The position numbers were made by a program, and so were the translations under genes. The notes under the pieces are model-generated. The model worked only from the letters and a program-made list of their open reading frames with translations, had not been told where the DNA came from and searched no databases. 16,113 nt of DNA from Oligoflexia bacterium (GTDB lineage Bacteria > Bdellovibrionota > JAFGOL01): contig JAFGOL010000285.1 in NCBI GenBank assembly GCA_016926495.1, positions 1-16,113 on the forward strand, given 5' to 3'. Each line of letters begins with the position of its first letter. Position 1 is the first letter of the stretch. Shown one piece after another: positions 6,830 through 16,012 of the stretch.

Positions 6830-8115
6830 TTTCGGGCTTTAACCTGCTGTTATTGTTTTTTTGTTTCTTTTCGCAGAAATTGCCTGCATCGGGCCCCGTA
6901 TACGTTATCAGGGTGAATTCATCCATAAATCCGGGCACCGGCGCATATATGATCGAGTCAGTCAAAAAAGCCAACGCCGACAATGCCGGGATGCTTGTTA
7001 TCGAGCTTGATACTCCGGGGGGACTGCTTCAGACCACGAGGCTTGTCGTGCAGGAAATTCTTTCTTCAAAGGTCCCGGTGGCGGTTAATGTTACTCCAAG
7101 GGGGGCTCATGCCGGTAGCGCCGGCGTAATGATCACCATGGCCGCGCACCTGGCTGTAATGGCCCCCGGTACTAATATAGGCGCCGCGCATCCTGTGGGT
7201 ATTCAGGGCGTAGGCGGAGGTAAATCGCAGGATAAAGACACTGAGAACGTCATGGAAGTAAAGGCGCTTAACGACACCGTGGCTTTCGTGAAGGGGATAG
7301 CGAGGACAAGGGGAAGAAACGAAAAATGGGCAATGGACGCTGTCAGGAAGAGTTCCTCTATCACCGCAGATGAAGCCGTTAAGATGAATGTAATAGATTT
7401 TATAGCCGAAAATACGGATGAATTGATCCGCAAGGCCGAGGGATTTGGCGTTAAGGACGTAACCTCTGTCGAGCGGCTTCCGATGAAGTTCAAACTTAAG
7501 TTTTTAAGTTACATAGCGGATCCCAATATAGCCTATATATTGATGCTGCTTGCGGCCCTTGGCATATACCTGGAGCTGTCGCACCCGGGGCTTGTGCTTC
7601 CCGGGGTCGTGGGAGCCATAAGCGCGCTGCTCACAATGATGTCTTTTCAGATGCTTCCCGTAACCGTGACAGGTGTTGCTCTTATGATCGTCGGTTTTGT
7701 CCTGATTGCCGTGGAGTTTTTTGTTCCGGGCCTGGGTATTTTCGGGATCGGAGGCACTGTTTCCCTGGTACTGGGCGGCATTTTCCTGATCGATCCGGTA
7801 AGGACCGACATATCCGTCTCATATTCGGTGGTTGTTACTTTCGGTGTTGTTTTCGGTTTAACTGTTTTCCTGGTTGCTTATTTTGTATTAAGATCGCGGA
7901 AACAGCGTAACAAGACAGGTATTGAGGCCATGTACGGCCACACGGCCGTTGTTTTTGAATATGACGCGGGGAGCGGCGCCGGTAAGCTTAAGATCAGGGG
8001 CGAAATATGGGATTTTATTGCCGGCGAAAGCAATTTTAATGCCGGCTCCGGCGACGAAATTGTAATTACCGGCAGCAGGGATTTGAAATTTATTGTAAAA
8101 AATAAAACAAAATAA
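6784..8115 (+). CDS. nfeD: NfeD-family membrane-bound serine protease (long form)
   Basis: Long NfeD protein: a ClpP-like protease domain outside the cytoplasm, a membrane part and a C-terminal OB-fold. The N-terminus (residues 1-37) has basic residues followed by [11 protein letters not shown], a signal peptide or anchor. The protease domain spans about 40-235, with catalytic Ser112 in HAGSAGVMI and the partner Lys160 in VKALND, as in archaeal PH1510. Membrane segments lie at about 250-340 (several) and 350-375. The OB-fold covers about 384-443. The start at 6784 overlaps the UDG gene by 46 bases, but AAGAGG (6773-6778) lies 5 bases before the ATG and the signal-like N-terminus needs this start. 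The slipin gene follows after 11 bases; NfeD and slipin are known partners in membrane quality control. Confidence 0.92.
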   Translation: MGRHAKNNGLFKAKIISGFNLLLLFFCFFSQKLPASGPVYVIRVNSSINPGTGAYMIESVKKANADNAGMLVIELDTPGGLLQTTRLVVQEILSSKVPVAVNVTPRGAHAGSAGVMITMAAHLAVMAPGTNIGAAHPVGIQGVGGGKSQDKDTENVMEVKALNDTVAFVKGIARTRGRNEKWAMDAVRKSSSITADEAVKMNVIDFIAENTDELIRKAEGFGVKDVTSVERLPMKFKLKFLSYIADPNIAYILMLLAALGIYLELSHPGLVLPGVVGAISALLTMMSFQMLPVTVTGVALMIVGFVLIAVEFFVPGLGIFGIGGTVSLVLGGIFLIDPVRTDISVSYSVVVTFGVVFGLTVFLVAYFVLRSRKQRNKTGIEAMYGHTAVVFEYDAGSGAGKLKIRGEIWDFIAGESNFNAGSGDEIVITGSRDLKFIVKNKTK

Positions 8116-8126
8116 CGGAGGTTTTT

Positions 8127-8867
8127 ATGAGTATTTTTACTTTGGCGGTTATAGTGGTGGCGGTGCTGTTGTCGGGAATAAAGGTTATCAAGGAGTACGA
8201 CAGGGCTGTTATTTTCAGGCTGGGGCGATGTATAGGATACAAGGGGCCGGGAATTATTTTTGTTATTCCCATGGTCGACAAGATGGTTAAGGTGGGTTTA
8301 AGGACCATAGTTCTGGATGTGCCCCCTCAGGACGTAATAACCAAGGACAATATTTCGATCAAGGTGAACGCGGTTGTGTATTTCAGGGTCATGAACCCGC
8401 AGTCCGCCATAATAGAAGTCGAGGACTTCATGTTTGCCACTTCCCAGCTTTCCCAGACAACCCTGCGTTCGGTTTTGGGTGTGGCAGAACTTGATGAGCT
8501 CCTTATTTCTCGTGATAAGATCAACCGCCATTTGCAGACCATACTGGACGAGCATACTGATCCTTGGGGGATCAAGGTATCCAATGTCGAGATAAAGCAC
8601 ATAGATCTTCCCAAGGAAATGCAGAGGGCAATGGCAAAGCAGGCCGAGGCTGAGAGGGAAAGACGTGCCAAGGTTATAGCTGCAGAGGCTGAATTTCAGG
8701 CTGCCCAGAAACTCTCCGAAGCCGCGAAGATCATTGCACTGGAACCCGCGACCATACAGCTCAGGTACCTGCAGACATTGACTGAAATTGCGGTTGAAAA
8801 CAATACCACAACGATTTTTCCCGTGCCGATTGATATGATGAACCTGTTCAAAAGCAAGAATGCTTGA
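8127..8867 (+). CDS. Slipin (stomatin/prohibitin-like SPFH protein)
   Basis: Membrane-associated scaffold of the SPFH/Band 7 superfamily. Residues 3-19 are a hydrophobic anchor. The SPFH domain runs from about 20 to 170 with family words [34 protein letters not shown] and [15 protein letters not shown] charged, Ala/Glu-rich helix (about 170-205, [20 protein letters not shown]) forms the usual coiled coil for oligomer rings. Length 246 is normal for bacterial slipins. A good SD GGAGG (8116-8120) lies 6 bases before the ATG. The pairing with the long NfeD just upstream is the classic slipin operon; NfeD-type proteases cut the hydrophobic C-terminus of their slipin. Its stop codon lies inside the -35 element of the ftsK promoter. 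Confidence 0.93.
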   Translation: MSIFTLAVIVVAVLLSGIKVIKEYDRAVIFRLGRCIGYKGPGIIFVIPMVDKMVKVGLRTIVLDVPPQDVITKDNISIKVNAVVYFRVMNPQSAIIEVEDFMFATSQLSQTTLRSVLGVAELDELLISRDKINRHLQTILDEHTDPWGIKVSNVEIKHIDLPKEMQRAMAKQAEAERERRAKVIAAEAEFQAAQKLSEAAKIIALEPATIQLRYLQTLTEIAVENNTTTIFPVPIDMMNLFKSKNA

Positions 8868-8892
8868 GTTTGTCGGAATAGGGGTCTATAAT
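8864..8892 (+). promoter_or_regulatory. Sigma-70 promoter of ftsK
   Basis: TTGAGT (8864-8869), exactly 17 bases, then a perfect TATAAT (8887-8892). The -35 overlaps the stop codon of the slipin gene. Predicted transcription start is near 8899, giving a leader of about 23 bases before the ftsK ATG. Confidence 0.65.
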
Positions 8893-8921
8893 ATTTACAT
8901 TGGCATTTTTTCGGGGGTATT

Positions 8922-11078
8922 ATGGACAGGCTTTTTTCCAGAAAGGACGTTGTAGGGGTATTGCTGATAACGGCATCAGTTTTCAGCTTTATATCCCTGT
9001 TCGGCTACAGTTCGATTGATCCGTCTTTCAATACCTCTATGAATACCGGTAACGTGGTATCCAATTTCGGAGGGCTTGTGGGGGCATATTATTCGGATCT
9101 CCTTTTGCAGCTTTTCGGAATTCCCGCGTTTATAATTCCCCTGGCGATGGCGGGTATCGCCCTGATGCTTTTTACCCTGCCTAAAAAAAGACAGGTCAGT
9201 TACCTCCGTCTGGCATCCATGGCCCTGCTGCTGTTTTTTATGTCGGTATGCGTTGATATAATCTTTGGGGATGTCAGTTACGGCGGAGCCGTGCTTGCTT
9301 CGGGAGGCATGACCGGCAGGCTCGTGGCGCGGTTTTTTTCCGTGTACATAAGTTACGCCGGCACGTTTGTGCTGTCCCTGGCTTTAAGCATGCTTCTATT
9401 CTTTTATATTTTTAATATTTCTATTTCGGTGGGTTTTGTAGTAACCCTTTATCTTCTCTATAAGGCCGTAAGCTTTCCTGTTATGACGCTAAGGCTGCTT
9501 TTAAGGAACCTCGCCAGGGTGTCGAAATATATTCACGCGAAATTAATGTACGCCAAAACCTTGCGCGACAGGGAGACTGCCGCGGACAGGGATATACCTG
9601 TAAGGGTAAAAAGAAAAAGAGCAGAGGTAAGGGCTGAAGTACCTGAGGATGATTTTGAAGAAGATGATCTTGATATCGAGCCTGTTGTAAGAAAACGCAA
9701 CGGCAGGTATATTTTGCCGTCCGCGGCCCTGTTAAGCAGACCGCCTAAAAACAGGAACTTTACGGATGCCGATGAACTTAAGTCAACCGTCCTTGCCCTG
9801 CAGAACAGGCTGCGTGATTTCGGAGTTGACGGCGAAGTTGTCGAGGCTTCCCCGGGCCCCGTTATTACAATGTATGAGTTCAAGCCCGCACCGGGTGTGA
9901 AGATTAATAAGGTGGCAAATCTTTCCGACGATCTTGCGTTGGCTCTCGGCTGCGGCAGCGTCAGGGTAATTGCCCCGATACCGGGTAAATCGGTCATAGG
10001 TATAGAGGTGCCCAACCGCTACAGGGAGACCGTTTTTGTCAGGGAGCTTTTTGATTCAAAGCTTTTTAAAACCGCCGAAAATATTATTCCTGTTGCCGTC
10101 GGCAAGGACACTGAAGGCGAACCTTACGTTACGGACCTTGCCAGGATGCCCCATCTCCTGGTTGCCGGGGCTACGGGATCGGGTAAGTCCGTGTTTATAA
10201 ATACTCTTATATGCTCGCTGCTCTACAGGTTCAACCCGGAGCAGGTAAGAATGATCATGGTTGATCCCAAGATGCTGGAGCTTTCGGTTTACGACGGTAT
10301 TCCGCATCTCCTGCTTCCGGTGGTTACCGAGGCGCAAAAAGCAGCGCAGGCGCTTAAATGGGCCGTGAGGGAAATGACTAACAGGTACTCGCTGCTTTCC
10401 TCGACAGGGTGCCGGAGTATAGAGTCCTATAACAAGAGCGCGCAGGAACCGCTGCCGTACATCGTAATAATAATAGACGAACTTGCGGACCTTATGATGG
10501 TAAGTTCAAGGGACGTTGAGGCATCCATAACAAGGCTCGCGCAGATGGCCAGGGCCGCGGGTATACATCTTGTACTCGCTACGCAGCGTCCGTCGGTGGA
10601 TGTTATTACGGGCCTTATCAAGGCGAATTTCCCTGCCAGGATTGCGTTCAAGGTGTCCTCGCGCGTGGACGCACGGACGATAATGGACAGCCAGGGCGCC
10701 GAAAAGCTGCTCGGCATGGGTGATATGCTGCTTCTGCCTCCGGGTACCGCGAGGCTGGAAAGGCTGCACGGGGCTTTCATATCCGATGAAGAGGTAAAAA
10801 AGGTTGTTGATTTTGTAAAAACACAGGGAACACCCGAATACAAGAACGATATACTTGAGGAAACCAGGCAGGAAAGCGAAGACAGCGATTATGACCCCCT
10901 GTACGACGAAGCGGTCAACATCGTGGTGGAATCAGGCAGGGCTTCGATTTCCTTTGTGCAAAGGAAACTGAAAATAGGTTATAACCGTGCCGCGAGAATA
11001 ATTGAAACCATGGAGAACGAAGGTGTTGTATCAAACCAGTCCCCGTCGGGACAGAGGGAAGTTTTAGTTGACAGGTAG
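8922..11078 (+). CDS. ftsK: DNA translocase FtsK/SpoIIIE
   Basis: Septum-anchored, ATP-driven DNA pump that clears and aligns chromosome ends during division and activates XerCD at dif. Membrane segments lie at about 10-31, 61-86, 94-116 and 149-183. A short charged linker (about 200-255; acidic run EVPEDDFEEDDLDIEP) replaces the long proline/glutamine linker of E. coli FtsK, so the protein is 718 residues, nearer SpoIIIE size. The motor has Walker A GATGSGKS (416-423) and Walker B IIIDELADLMM with Asp519. The last 60-70 residues form the winged-helix gamma domain (DEAVNIVVESGRASISFVQRKL), which in the family reads polarity sequences (KOPS/SRS). The SD is a weak GGGGGT. Its own promoter lies directly upstream, and the lolA-like gene overlaps its end. 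Confidence 0.96.
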   Translation: MDRLFSRKDVVGVLLITASVFSFISLFGYSSIDPSFNTSMNTGNVVSNFGGLVGAYYSDLLLQLFGIPAFIIPLAMAGIALMLFTLPKKRQVSYLRLASMALLLFFMSVCVDIIFGDVSYGGAVLASGGMTGRLVARFFSVYISYAGTFVLSLALSMLLFFYIFNISISVGFVVTLYLLYKAVSFPVMTLRLLLRNLARVSKYIHAKLMYAKTLRDRETAADRDIPVRVKRKRAEVRAEVPEDDFEEDDLDIEPVVRKRNGRYILPSAALLSRPPKNRNFTDADELKSTVLALQNRLRDFGVDGEVVEASPGPVITMYEFKPAPGVKINKVANLSDDLALALGCGSVRVIAPIPGKSVIGIEVPNRYRETVFVRELFDSKLFKTAENIIPVAVGKDTEGEPYVTDLARMPHLLVAGATGSGKSVFINTLICSLLYRFNPEQVRMIMVDPKMLELSVYDGIPHLLLPVVTEAQKAAQALKWAVREMTNRYSLLSSTGCRSIESYNKSAQEPLPYIVIIIDELADLMMVSSRDVEASITRLAQMARAAGIHLVLATQRPSVDVITGLIKANFPARIAFKVSSRVDARTIMDSQGAEKLLGMGDMLLLPPGTARLERLHGAFISDEEVKKVVDFVKTQGTPEYKNDILEETRQESEDSDYDPLYDEAVNIVVESGRASISFVQRKLKIGYNRAARIIETMENEGVVSNQSPSGQREVLVDR

Positions 11079-11694
11079 AAATTTTATTTATTTTTTTATA
11101 TTATTTTTCATTGCCGCAGGTTCTTACGCTTCAGGCAAAAAGTGCTGGAACCCTCTGGCAAGTACTTTAGGTAAAAGCAGCGGGTTCGTCATGTCGTTTA
11201 CGCAGGTTAATTCATTCACCTTTTCAAAGGACGTGAAAAAAAGCAGCGGTGTTCTTATAGCGTCCGTTCCGCGTAAATTTATATGGGAACTTTTTGGCGA
11301 CGAGGCTTCCTCGGTGGTAAGCAACGGAAAAAAAATATGGTTTTATACTCCTCCCGAAGAGGACGGGGACCGGGGGGTCCTGATCATAAAAGACGCGCAG
11401 GACAGTGAGGGCTTTTTATCCCTTCTCTTTGATTGCTCTTATGAGCCTGTTGTCTCCAGGGTTAAAAGTAAGGGCACGGTTAAGGCTTTTCTTAGCGGCT
11501 CAAGGGAAAAAGGGTATGACTGGGCTGTTGTTGAATACGGGGTTAATCCTCCGAGGTTTTTCAGTCTGAGCTTTACTGATTTTTCCGGTAACAAGACCAG
11601 TATAATTACCAATGGTTTCATGAAGTTAAAAAAACCCGTTCCTGCCGCCTCTTTCAATTTCAAGGTGCCCGGGAATGCCAGGATAGTAAATTAA
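11068..11694 (+). CDS. lolA: LolA-like periplasmic outer-membrane lipoprotein carrier
   Basis: LolA receives lipoproteins from LolCDE and carries them through the periplasm. Residues 1-22 are a clear signal peptide (FIYFFILFFIAAGSYA, cleavage probably after SYA). The mature part has the family pattern: GFVMSFTQVNSFTFSKDVKKSSGVL, then RKFIWELFG, NGKKIWFYTPPEED, and a C-terminal FSLSFTDFSGNKTSIITNG. Length 208 is usual. The start must be the TTG at 11068, as no ATG exists until residue 41 and the signal peptide would be lost; GAGGGA (11054-11059) sits 8 bases upstream. It overlaps ftsK by 11 bases, a common ftsK-lolA order. LolA sequences are weakly conserved, so a related LolA-fold protein is possible. 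Confidence 0.82.
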   Translation: MTGRNFIYFFILFFIAAGSYASGKKCWNPLASTLGKSSGFVMSFTQVNSFTFSKDVKKSSGVLIASVPRKFIWELFGDEASSVVSNGKKIWFYTPPEEDGDRGVLIIKDAQDSEGFLSLLFDCSYEPVVSRVKSKGTVKAFLSGSREKGYDWAVVEYGVNPPRFFSLSFTDFSGNKTSIITNGFMKLKKPVPAASFNFKVPGNARIVN

Positions 11695-11765
11695 TTGTAG
11701 TTAGTGACTACGTTTGCTCAATATGTTATTAATATTTAAAACTTGTTCAGGAGGGTGTTGGTAAT

Positions 11766-12515
11766 ATGTCAGGGCACAGCAAATGGAGTACAATAAGGCA
11801 CAAAAAAGGCGCGGCTGACGCCAAGAGGGGTAAGCTTTTTACCAAGATCATTAAGGAAATATCCGCTGCAGCGAGAAGCGGATCGGATCCCGATTCTAAT
11901 CCCAGGTTAAGGACCGCGATAGCAAACGCAAAGTCCGCCAATATGCCCAATGACAACATCACGCGGGCAATCAAGAAGGGGGCGGGGGATCTCGGAGGTG
12001 CAAGTTACGAGACTGTTACGTACGAAGGATACGGTCCGGGCGGAACAGCGATACTGGTGCAGGTGCTTACCGACAATAAAAACAGGACGGTGTCCGAGAT
12101 CAGGCATCTTTTCAGCCGTTCCGGCGGCAACCTTGGCGAAACAGGCTGTGTTTCGTGGATGTTTATACAGAAAGGTGTTGTGATAGTGGAGCAGGGTAAA
12201 ATCGCGGAAGAAAAGCTTATGGATATTATCCTTGAGGCCGGGGCCGACGATATGGAAACCGAAGACGGTTTTTACAACATATACATGGACCCGTCGTTAC
12301 TGGACACCGTGAGAACGCTTATTGAATCAAAGGGCGTCGGCATTTACAAGTCGGAAGTAAGCATGGAGCCGCAGACAACCGTAAAACTTACGGGTAAGGA
12401 TGCTGAAACCGTGATAAAATTAATGGAAAAGCTTGAAGACCACGATGATGTTCAGAACGCTTACGCTAATTTTGATATTGATGAAGAGGAAATGGCAAAA
12501 ATACTGGGTGAGTGA
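11766..12515 (+). CDS. yebC: YebC/PmpR family protein
   Basis: Full-length YebC family member of 249 residues, starting with the hallmark [27 protein letters not shown] (first 27 residues; quoted in two parts elsewhere as MSGHSKW and RGKLFTK). The middle has TYEGYGPGG and [28 protein letters not shown], and the end is acidic. The family was long annotated as a transcription regulator of ruvC and other genes; more recent work points to a ribosome-linked role, helping translation through difficult (proline-rich) stretches. A strong SD AGGAGGG (11749-11755) precedes the ATG. It starts 71 bases after lolA and 3 bases separate it from ruvC, the usual yebC-ruvCAB arrangement. Confidence 0.95.
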   Translation: MSGHSKWSTIRHKKGAADAKRGKLFTKIIKEISAAARSGSDPDSNPRLRTAIANAKSANMPNDNITRAIKKGAGDLGGASYETVTYEGYGPGGTAILVQVLTDNKNRTVSEIRHLFSRSGGNLGETGCVSWMFIQKGVVIVEQGKIAEEKLMDIILEAGADDMETEDGFYNIYMDPSLLDTVRTLIESKGVGIYKSEVSMEPQTTVKLTGKDAETVIKLMEKLEDHDDVQNAYANFDIDEEEMAKILGE

Positions 12516-12518
12516 TTA

Positions 12519-13010
12519 ATGAGGGTTATGGGCGTAGATCCTGGTACGGTAAGGATGGGCCTGGGAATTATTGAGACAGGAAATAATTCATACAGGCTTG
12601 TTAAGCATAGTGTATTACGTCTTTCCAGCAAGGACAGCGTATGCTCAAGGCTTGGCCTGATATTCGATTGCGTAAAAAAGCATATCACGGAGTTTGATAT
12701 AGATGCCGTAGCTGTTGAAGATATTTTTGTTTCAGTAAATCCCAGGAGTGCCCTGAAGCTGGGGCAGGCAAGGGGAGCCGTTATAGCTGCCGCGTATCAC
12801 ATGAACGTTGATGTGTTTGAGTATACGCCGACCGAGGTTAAAAAGGCGGTTTCAACCTTTGGCAGGGCGGACAAGTACCAGGTTTCGCAGATGGTTGAAA
12901 TTTTACTCGGTGTAAGGAATATAAAACCGCATGATGTCACGGATGCGCTCGCGGTTTCCATTTGCCATATAAATACCCTCCCGTTAAGGAACAGGATTTG
13001 TGAACTATGA
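12519..13010 (+). CDS. ruvC: Crossover junction endodeoxyribonuclease RuvC
   Basis: Dimeric nuclease that cuts Holliday junctions symmetrically, acting with RuvAB. It has an RNase H-like fold and all four acidic catalytic residues: Asp7 (MGVDPGT), Glu67 (AVEDIF), Asp140 and Asp143 (KPHDVTDALAV). NPRSALKLGQARGA is the conserved segment after Glu67. Length 163 is normal. The ATG follows the yebC stop by 3 bases, with GGTGA a short distance upstream. The stop overlaps the ruvA start (ATGA), so translation is coupled. Confidence 0.97.
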   Translation: MRVMGVDPGTVRMGLGIIETGNNSYRLVKHSVLRLSSKDSVCSRLGLIFDCVKKHITEFDIDAVAVEDIFVSVNPRSALKLGQARGAVIAAAYHMNVDVFEYTPTEVKKAVSTFGRADKYQVSQMVEILLGVRNIKPHDVTDALAVSICHINTLPLRNRICEL

Positions 13011-13600
13011 TATCGATGCTTAAGGGAATTATAGCGGAAGTAAACAACGGCGAAGCAATAGTCGACGTGAACGGTGTCGGTTATGCCGTGCGTGTTCCTG
13101 CCTCCTGTATTTTCAGGACGCCTGAAAACGTTACGCTGTATATTGACACCATTGTGAGGGAGGATTCCATTACCCTGTACGGGTTTGAACAGAACATTGA
13201 AAAGGAACTGTTCAGGCTTTTTCGCTCGGTAAGCGGTATAGGCCCCAAAACATCGCTGGCCGTTATCTCGTATTACAGCGTGGACGAACTAAAAAAAATC
13301 CTGTTTAACAGGGATGTAAACTCGCTTTCAAGAGTTCCGGGTATTGGTAAAAAGACCGCGGAACGGATGATTGTTGAGCTTAAAAGCAAGTTCGGCGACG
13401 GATCTGTGATGGAACCCGGCGTGCCTTTTTCTGATGAAGGCCTGACTTCTTCCACTTACGAGGAACTGGTACAGGCATTGACGGGTTTCGGTTATAAGCG
13501 CAACGAGGCCGTAACCGCGCTTAAAAGCAGGATGCCCGATATTAACGCCGGGCGTCCCATACAGGAAATTCTGAGGGAAACCCTGAGAGGCATGATGTGA
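13007..13600 (+). CDS. ruvA: Holliday junction branch migration protein RuvA
   Basis: Tetramer that binds the four-way junction and loads RuvB. The N-terminal OB domain (1-62; [30 protein letters not shown]) is followed by two helix-hairpin-helix motifs, [10 protein letters not shown] (76-85) and [10 protein letters not shown] (111-120). The RuvB-contacting domain III is at about 150-197 ([21 protein letters not shown]). Length 197 is typical. The ATG at 13007 overlaps the ruvC stop and has AGGA (12993-12996) 10 bases upstream; an ATG three codons later is possible, matching the usual start at the MLKG residues. The stop overlaps the ruvB GTG start. Confidence 0.96.
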   Translation: MISMLKGIIAEVNNGEAIVDVNGVGYAVRVPASCIFRTPENVTLYIDTIVREDSITLYGFEQNIEKELFRLFRSVSGIGPKTSLAVISYYSVDELKKILFNRDVNSLSRVPGIGKKTAERMIVELKSKFGDGSVMEPGVPFSDEGLTSSTYEELVQALTGFGYKRNEAVTALKSRMPDINAGRPIQEILRETLRGMM

Positions 13601-14610
13601 ATACCGGTGATATTCTTACAAGTCCTTCATGCAGTTTTCAGAATGAGGAGTTGCAGTTTGAGCAGAGCCTGAGGCCCATGTCTCTGGATGATTTTATCGG
13701 TCAGTCGGCGCTTAAGGAAAAACTGGACCTTTTTATAAGGGCCGCCAAATCCCGCAACGAGGCTCTGGACCACTGCCTGTTTCACGGTCCTCCGGGACTG
13801 GGTAAGACTTCTCTTGCTAATATTATGGCGAACGAGCTTGGATCAAGGATCATTGTAACGTCAGGTCCCGCGCTTGAAAAATCAGGCGACCTTGCCGCAA
13901 TACTTACCAACCTGGCAGAAAAGAACGTTCTATTTATTGATGAAATCCACAGGTTGAGCAGGGTCGTGGAGGAAACTTTGTACCCGGCCATGGAGGATTT
14001 TGAGTTAAACGTGGTTATAGGTCAGGGGCCCGGCGCGAGGGCTATAAAAATACCGCTGCCCCGCTTTACGCTTATTGGCGCTACAACCAGGGCGGGTTTG
14101 CTTACATCGCCGCTGAGAGATCGTTTCGGATTTTCGGCAAGGCTTGATCATTACAATACCGGGGATTTGGCGCTTATTGCCAGAAGGTCCGCCGGTATAC
14201 TGAACGTTGCTATTGACACGGAAGGCAGCCTGGAAATAGCGTCAAGGTCAAGGGGTACGCCCAGGATCTCCAACCGTCTTTTAAGGCGGGTCAGGGATTA
14301 TGCCCAGGTAAAGGCCGACGGTTTTATTAACAGGGAAATAGCGGACAAGGCCCTGAACCTGCTGGAAGTTGATCAAAAGGGTTTTGATGAAATGGACAGA
14401 AGGATACTTACTACTATAATAGAGAAATTCGGGGGTGGCCCCGTTGGGCTTACAACACTTGCTTCTTGCGTTGGTGAGGAACCGGATACTATTGAAGATA
14501 TTTACGAGTCTTTTTTGATCCAGGGCGGTTATATTGCCAAGACCCCAAGGGGAAGGGTGGTAACTCATCTTGCTTATGAACACCTTGGAATAAGGCCCGG
14601 ACTGTGGTAA
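13597..14610 (+). CDS. ruvB: Holliday junction DNA helicase RuvB
   Basis: AAA+ motor that drives branch migration with RuvA. Walker A GPPGLGKT (64-71), Walker B FIDE with Asp115/Glu116, sensor 1 GATT (161-164), arginine finger Arg174 in SPLRDRFG, sensor 2 [13 protein letters not shown], and the C-terminal winged helix (about 260-337; [30 protein letters not shown]). Full length at 337 residues. The start is GTG at 13597, with GAGAGG (13585-13590) 6 bases upstream, overlapping the ruvA stop. No convincing terminator follows. The 145-base gap to lpxC holds a separate promoter. Confidence 0.97.
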   Translation: MNTGDILTSPSCSFQNEELQFEQSLRPMSLDDFIGQSALKEKLDLFIRAAKSRNEALDHCLFHGPPGLGKTSLANIMANELGSRIIVTSGPALEKSGDLAAILTNLAEKNVLFIDEIHRLSRVVEETLYPAMEDFELNVVIGQGPGARAIKIPLPRFTLIGATTRAGLLTSPLRDRFGFSARLDHYNTGDLALIARRSAGILNVAIDTEGSLEIASRSRGTPRISNRLLRRVRDYAQVKADGFINREIADKALNLLEVDQKGFDEMDRRILTTIIEKFGGGPVGLTTLASCVGEEPDTIEDIYESFLIQGGYIAKTPRGRVVTHLAYEHLGIRPGLW

Positions 14611-14710
14611 TTTTGTCACAGTGTGTTAGCTGTTTGTAGCCTTTATGCTTCAAGTCAAAAGTAAGACACCATAATATGCCTGATTTTAGCGGGTTTGAAG
14701 TTCCGCTTGA

Positions 14711-14728
14711 TTTGGCACACTATTTGCA
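14711..14728 (+). promoter_or_regulatory. Sigma-54 (-24/-12) promoter of lpxC
   Basis: TTGGCACACTATTTGCA carries the two invariant doublets GG (14714-14715) and GC (14726-14727) with exactly 10 bases between them. The flanking bases also match the TGGCAC...TTGCA consensus of RpoN promoters. Predicted start is near 14739, just before the SD of lpxC. An inverted repeat AGCGG/CCGCT (14688-14707) lies immediately upstream. No sigma-70 promoter is evident in the gap. Confidence 0.65.
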
Positions 14729-14755
14729 TTAAATTAGCTTTGGAGGATATTTAAG

Positions 14756-15685
14756 ATGATATTCCAGCGAACATTGCGAAGCGAGCTCTCATTTAGCGGT
14801 ACCGCACTGCATTCCGGACAAAATGTAAATATCTGTATAAAACCCGCCCCGGCAAACACCGGCATAGTCTTTATAAGAACGGATATCGAATCAAGGCCCG
14901 GTATTAAGGCTGAATGGTCAAATGTTGTGGAATCCGAACTCAGCACGGTTATTTCTGACGGTAAAGGCGCCAGGGTTGCCACAGTGGAACATTTGCTTTC
15001 AGCTCTAAGGGGACTGCGGGTTGATAACGCGTATATTGAGGTATCAGGCCCTGAACTGCCCATACTTGACGGAAGCTCAAGAATATATGCCGAAGCAATA
15101 GTCGATACCGGATTTGTTACGCAAAATAAGCCCAGGCTCTTTTTGCAGGTGGTAAAGCCTGTTTCGGTTACGCACCAGGACAGGTTTGTTTATCTTTTGC
15201 CTTCTTCCGAATTAAAGGTTACATGCAGGATAGATTTTAAACACCCGTCGATAGGATTGCAGCATTTTTCATATACAGATGATCCTTCAACTTACCTGTC
15301 GGAAGTTTCAAGGGCAAAAACATTCGGCTTTCTCGAGCAGGCTGAAAAGCTTAAGAGTGCCGGTCTTGTCCTGGGCGGCTCTTATAACAATGCGATAGTT
15401 CTGGACGGCGAAGCCGTTGTTAATCCCGATATGCTCAGCTATCCGGATGAGTTTGTAAGGCATAAGCTTCTTGACGTACTCGGTGACATGTCGTTAACAG
15501 GCTCTTATTCCCTGCTTGCGCATATAGTCGCTTACAAAAGCGGGCACGCTCTGCATTCTGCTTCATTAAAGGAACTCGGCAGGAGGACCTCCTGTTTCAG
15601 GGTGGTTGAAGAACCCGGGACAGTGGATGAAGGCATATTTGTAAGGGAACCTTTTTCTTTACTTGACCTCGTTAAGTCATTATAG
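14756..15685 (+). CDS. lpxC: UDP-3-O-acyl-N-acetylglucosamine deacetylase LpxC
   Basis: Zinc enzyme of the committed step of lipid A synthesis, which shows that the host makes LPS. Family residues: TVEHLLSAL with Glu78 and His79 (same numbers as in E. coli), LPILDGSS, the segment SRAKTFGFLEQ, RHKLLDVLGD with zinc ligands His236 and Asp240, and the catalytic His264 in GHALHSA. Length 309 is normal; it is not the long LpxC-FabZ fusion found in some phyla. A strong SD GGAGG (14742-14746) lies 9 bases before the ATG. It stands alone after ruvB with a sigma-54-type promoter, and a tRNA follows. Confidence 0.96.
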   Translation: MIFQRTLRSELSFSGTALHSGQNVNICIKPAPANTGIVFIRTDIESRPGIKAEWSNVVESELSTVISDGKGARVATVEHLLSALRGLRVDNAYIEVSGPELPILDGSSRIYAEAIVDTGFVTQNKPRLFLQVVKPVSVTHQDRFVYLLPSSELKVTCRIDFKHPSIGLQHFSYTDDPSTYLSEVSRAKTFGFLEQAEKLKSAGLVLGGSYNNAIVLDGEAVVNPDMLSYPDEFVRHKLLDVLGDMSLTGSYSLLAHIVAYKSGHALHSASLKELGRRTSCFRVVEEPGTVDEGIFVREPFSLLDLVKSL

Positions 15686-15694
15686 GATTATCCA

Positions 15695-15723
15695 TTGACA
15701 TTACCATGTGCCTGGAATACATA
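15695..15723 (+). promoter_or_regulatory. Possible promoter of tRNA-Asp
   Basis: A perfect TTGACA (15695-15700) is followed after 17 bases by TACATA (15718-15723), a poor -10. It lies between the lpxC stop and the tRNA, about 40 bases before the tRNA 5' end. Confidence 0.38.
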
Positions 15724-15762
15724 GCATATGGTTTTTGTAGTTCTTTGGTTTAAGGTTATTAC

Positions 15763-15839
15763 GGAGTCGTAGTTCAGTTGGTTAGAACGCTGGCCTGTCA
15801 AGCCAGAGGTCGCGAGTTCAAGTCTCGTCGGCTCCGCCA
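15763..15839 (+). tRNA. tRNA-Asp (GTC)
   Basis: A complete 77-base cloverleaf with encoded CCA. The acceptor stem is GGAGTCG (5') with CGGCTCC (3'). The anticodon arm is CTGGC-CTGTCAA-GCCAG with anticodon GTC at 15797-15799. The T-arm is GCGAG-TTCAAGT-CTCGT, the discriminator is G (15836) and CCA is at 15837-15839. It is followed at once by a strong terminator hairpin. Its last 20 bases (15820-15839) are repeated exactly at 16013-16032. Confidence 0.97.
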
Positions 15840-15911
15840 GGATATAAAAAAGGGGGATGCCAAAAGCATCCCCTTTTTTATATCCTGCTGAGTGCCTCGG
15901 GATTGAAATCG
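15820..15911 (+). repeat. Tandem unit, copy 1: tRNA-Asp tail, terminator and spacer
   Basis: This 92-base stretch recurs 193 bases downstream (16013-16104) with only a handful of changes. It contains the tRNA tail, the terminator and GCTGAGTGCCTCGGGATTGA. The repeat boundary falls inside the tRNA T-loop. Confidence 0.9.
15839..15886 (+). terminator. Terminator hairpin after tRNA-Asp (copy 1)
   Basis: Arms 15839-15860 and 15866-15886 pair over 21 base pairs with one bulged G, closing a CAAAA loop. The A6 and T6 tracts inside the stem make it look like an intrinsic terminator usable in both directions. Confidence 0.85.
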
Positions 15912-16012
15912 GCACGAAGTGCCGGAGTTCAAAATTTTTAGCAGGATGCTAAAAATTTCATGACTGAGCGAAGCGAAGGAACCGAAGGTGAGCGAGCCGG
16001 ACGCGAGCGAAT
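15910..16012 (+). repeat. Right copy of hairpin-rich repeat element
   Basis: Non-coding module between the two tRNA-Asp tails. In order: CGGCAC-GAA-GTGCCG (15910-15924); AAATTTTTAGCA-GGA-TGCTAAAAATTT (15932-15958), a 12-bp perfect hairpin; GC-GAA-GC (15968-15974); ACC-GAA-GGT (15981-15989); GGTGAGC (15987-15993); an imperfect GCGAGCC-GGA-CGCGAGC (15992-16008); and GAATAA leading into the tRNA tail. It matches the left element (1-93) in order and in the words GGTGAGC and GCGAATAA. No protein is encoded. Confidence 0.85.

Noticed and set aside
11714..11742. Promoter for yebC (TTGCTC, 17 bases, TAAAAC)
   Set aside because: Both hexamers match poorly; the gap is short and read-through from ftsK-lolA is equally likely.
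14688..14710. Terminator after ruvB from the AGCGG/CCGCT inverted repeat
   Set aside because: Only 5 base pairs with a 10-base loop and no T-run; more likely part of the lpxC control region, or chance.
15688..15915. 75-codon frame on the minus strand containing EPTRLELATSGLTGQRSNQLNY
   Set aside because: It is the antisense translation of tRNA-Asp plus its terminator, a well-known false protein in annotations.
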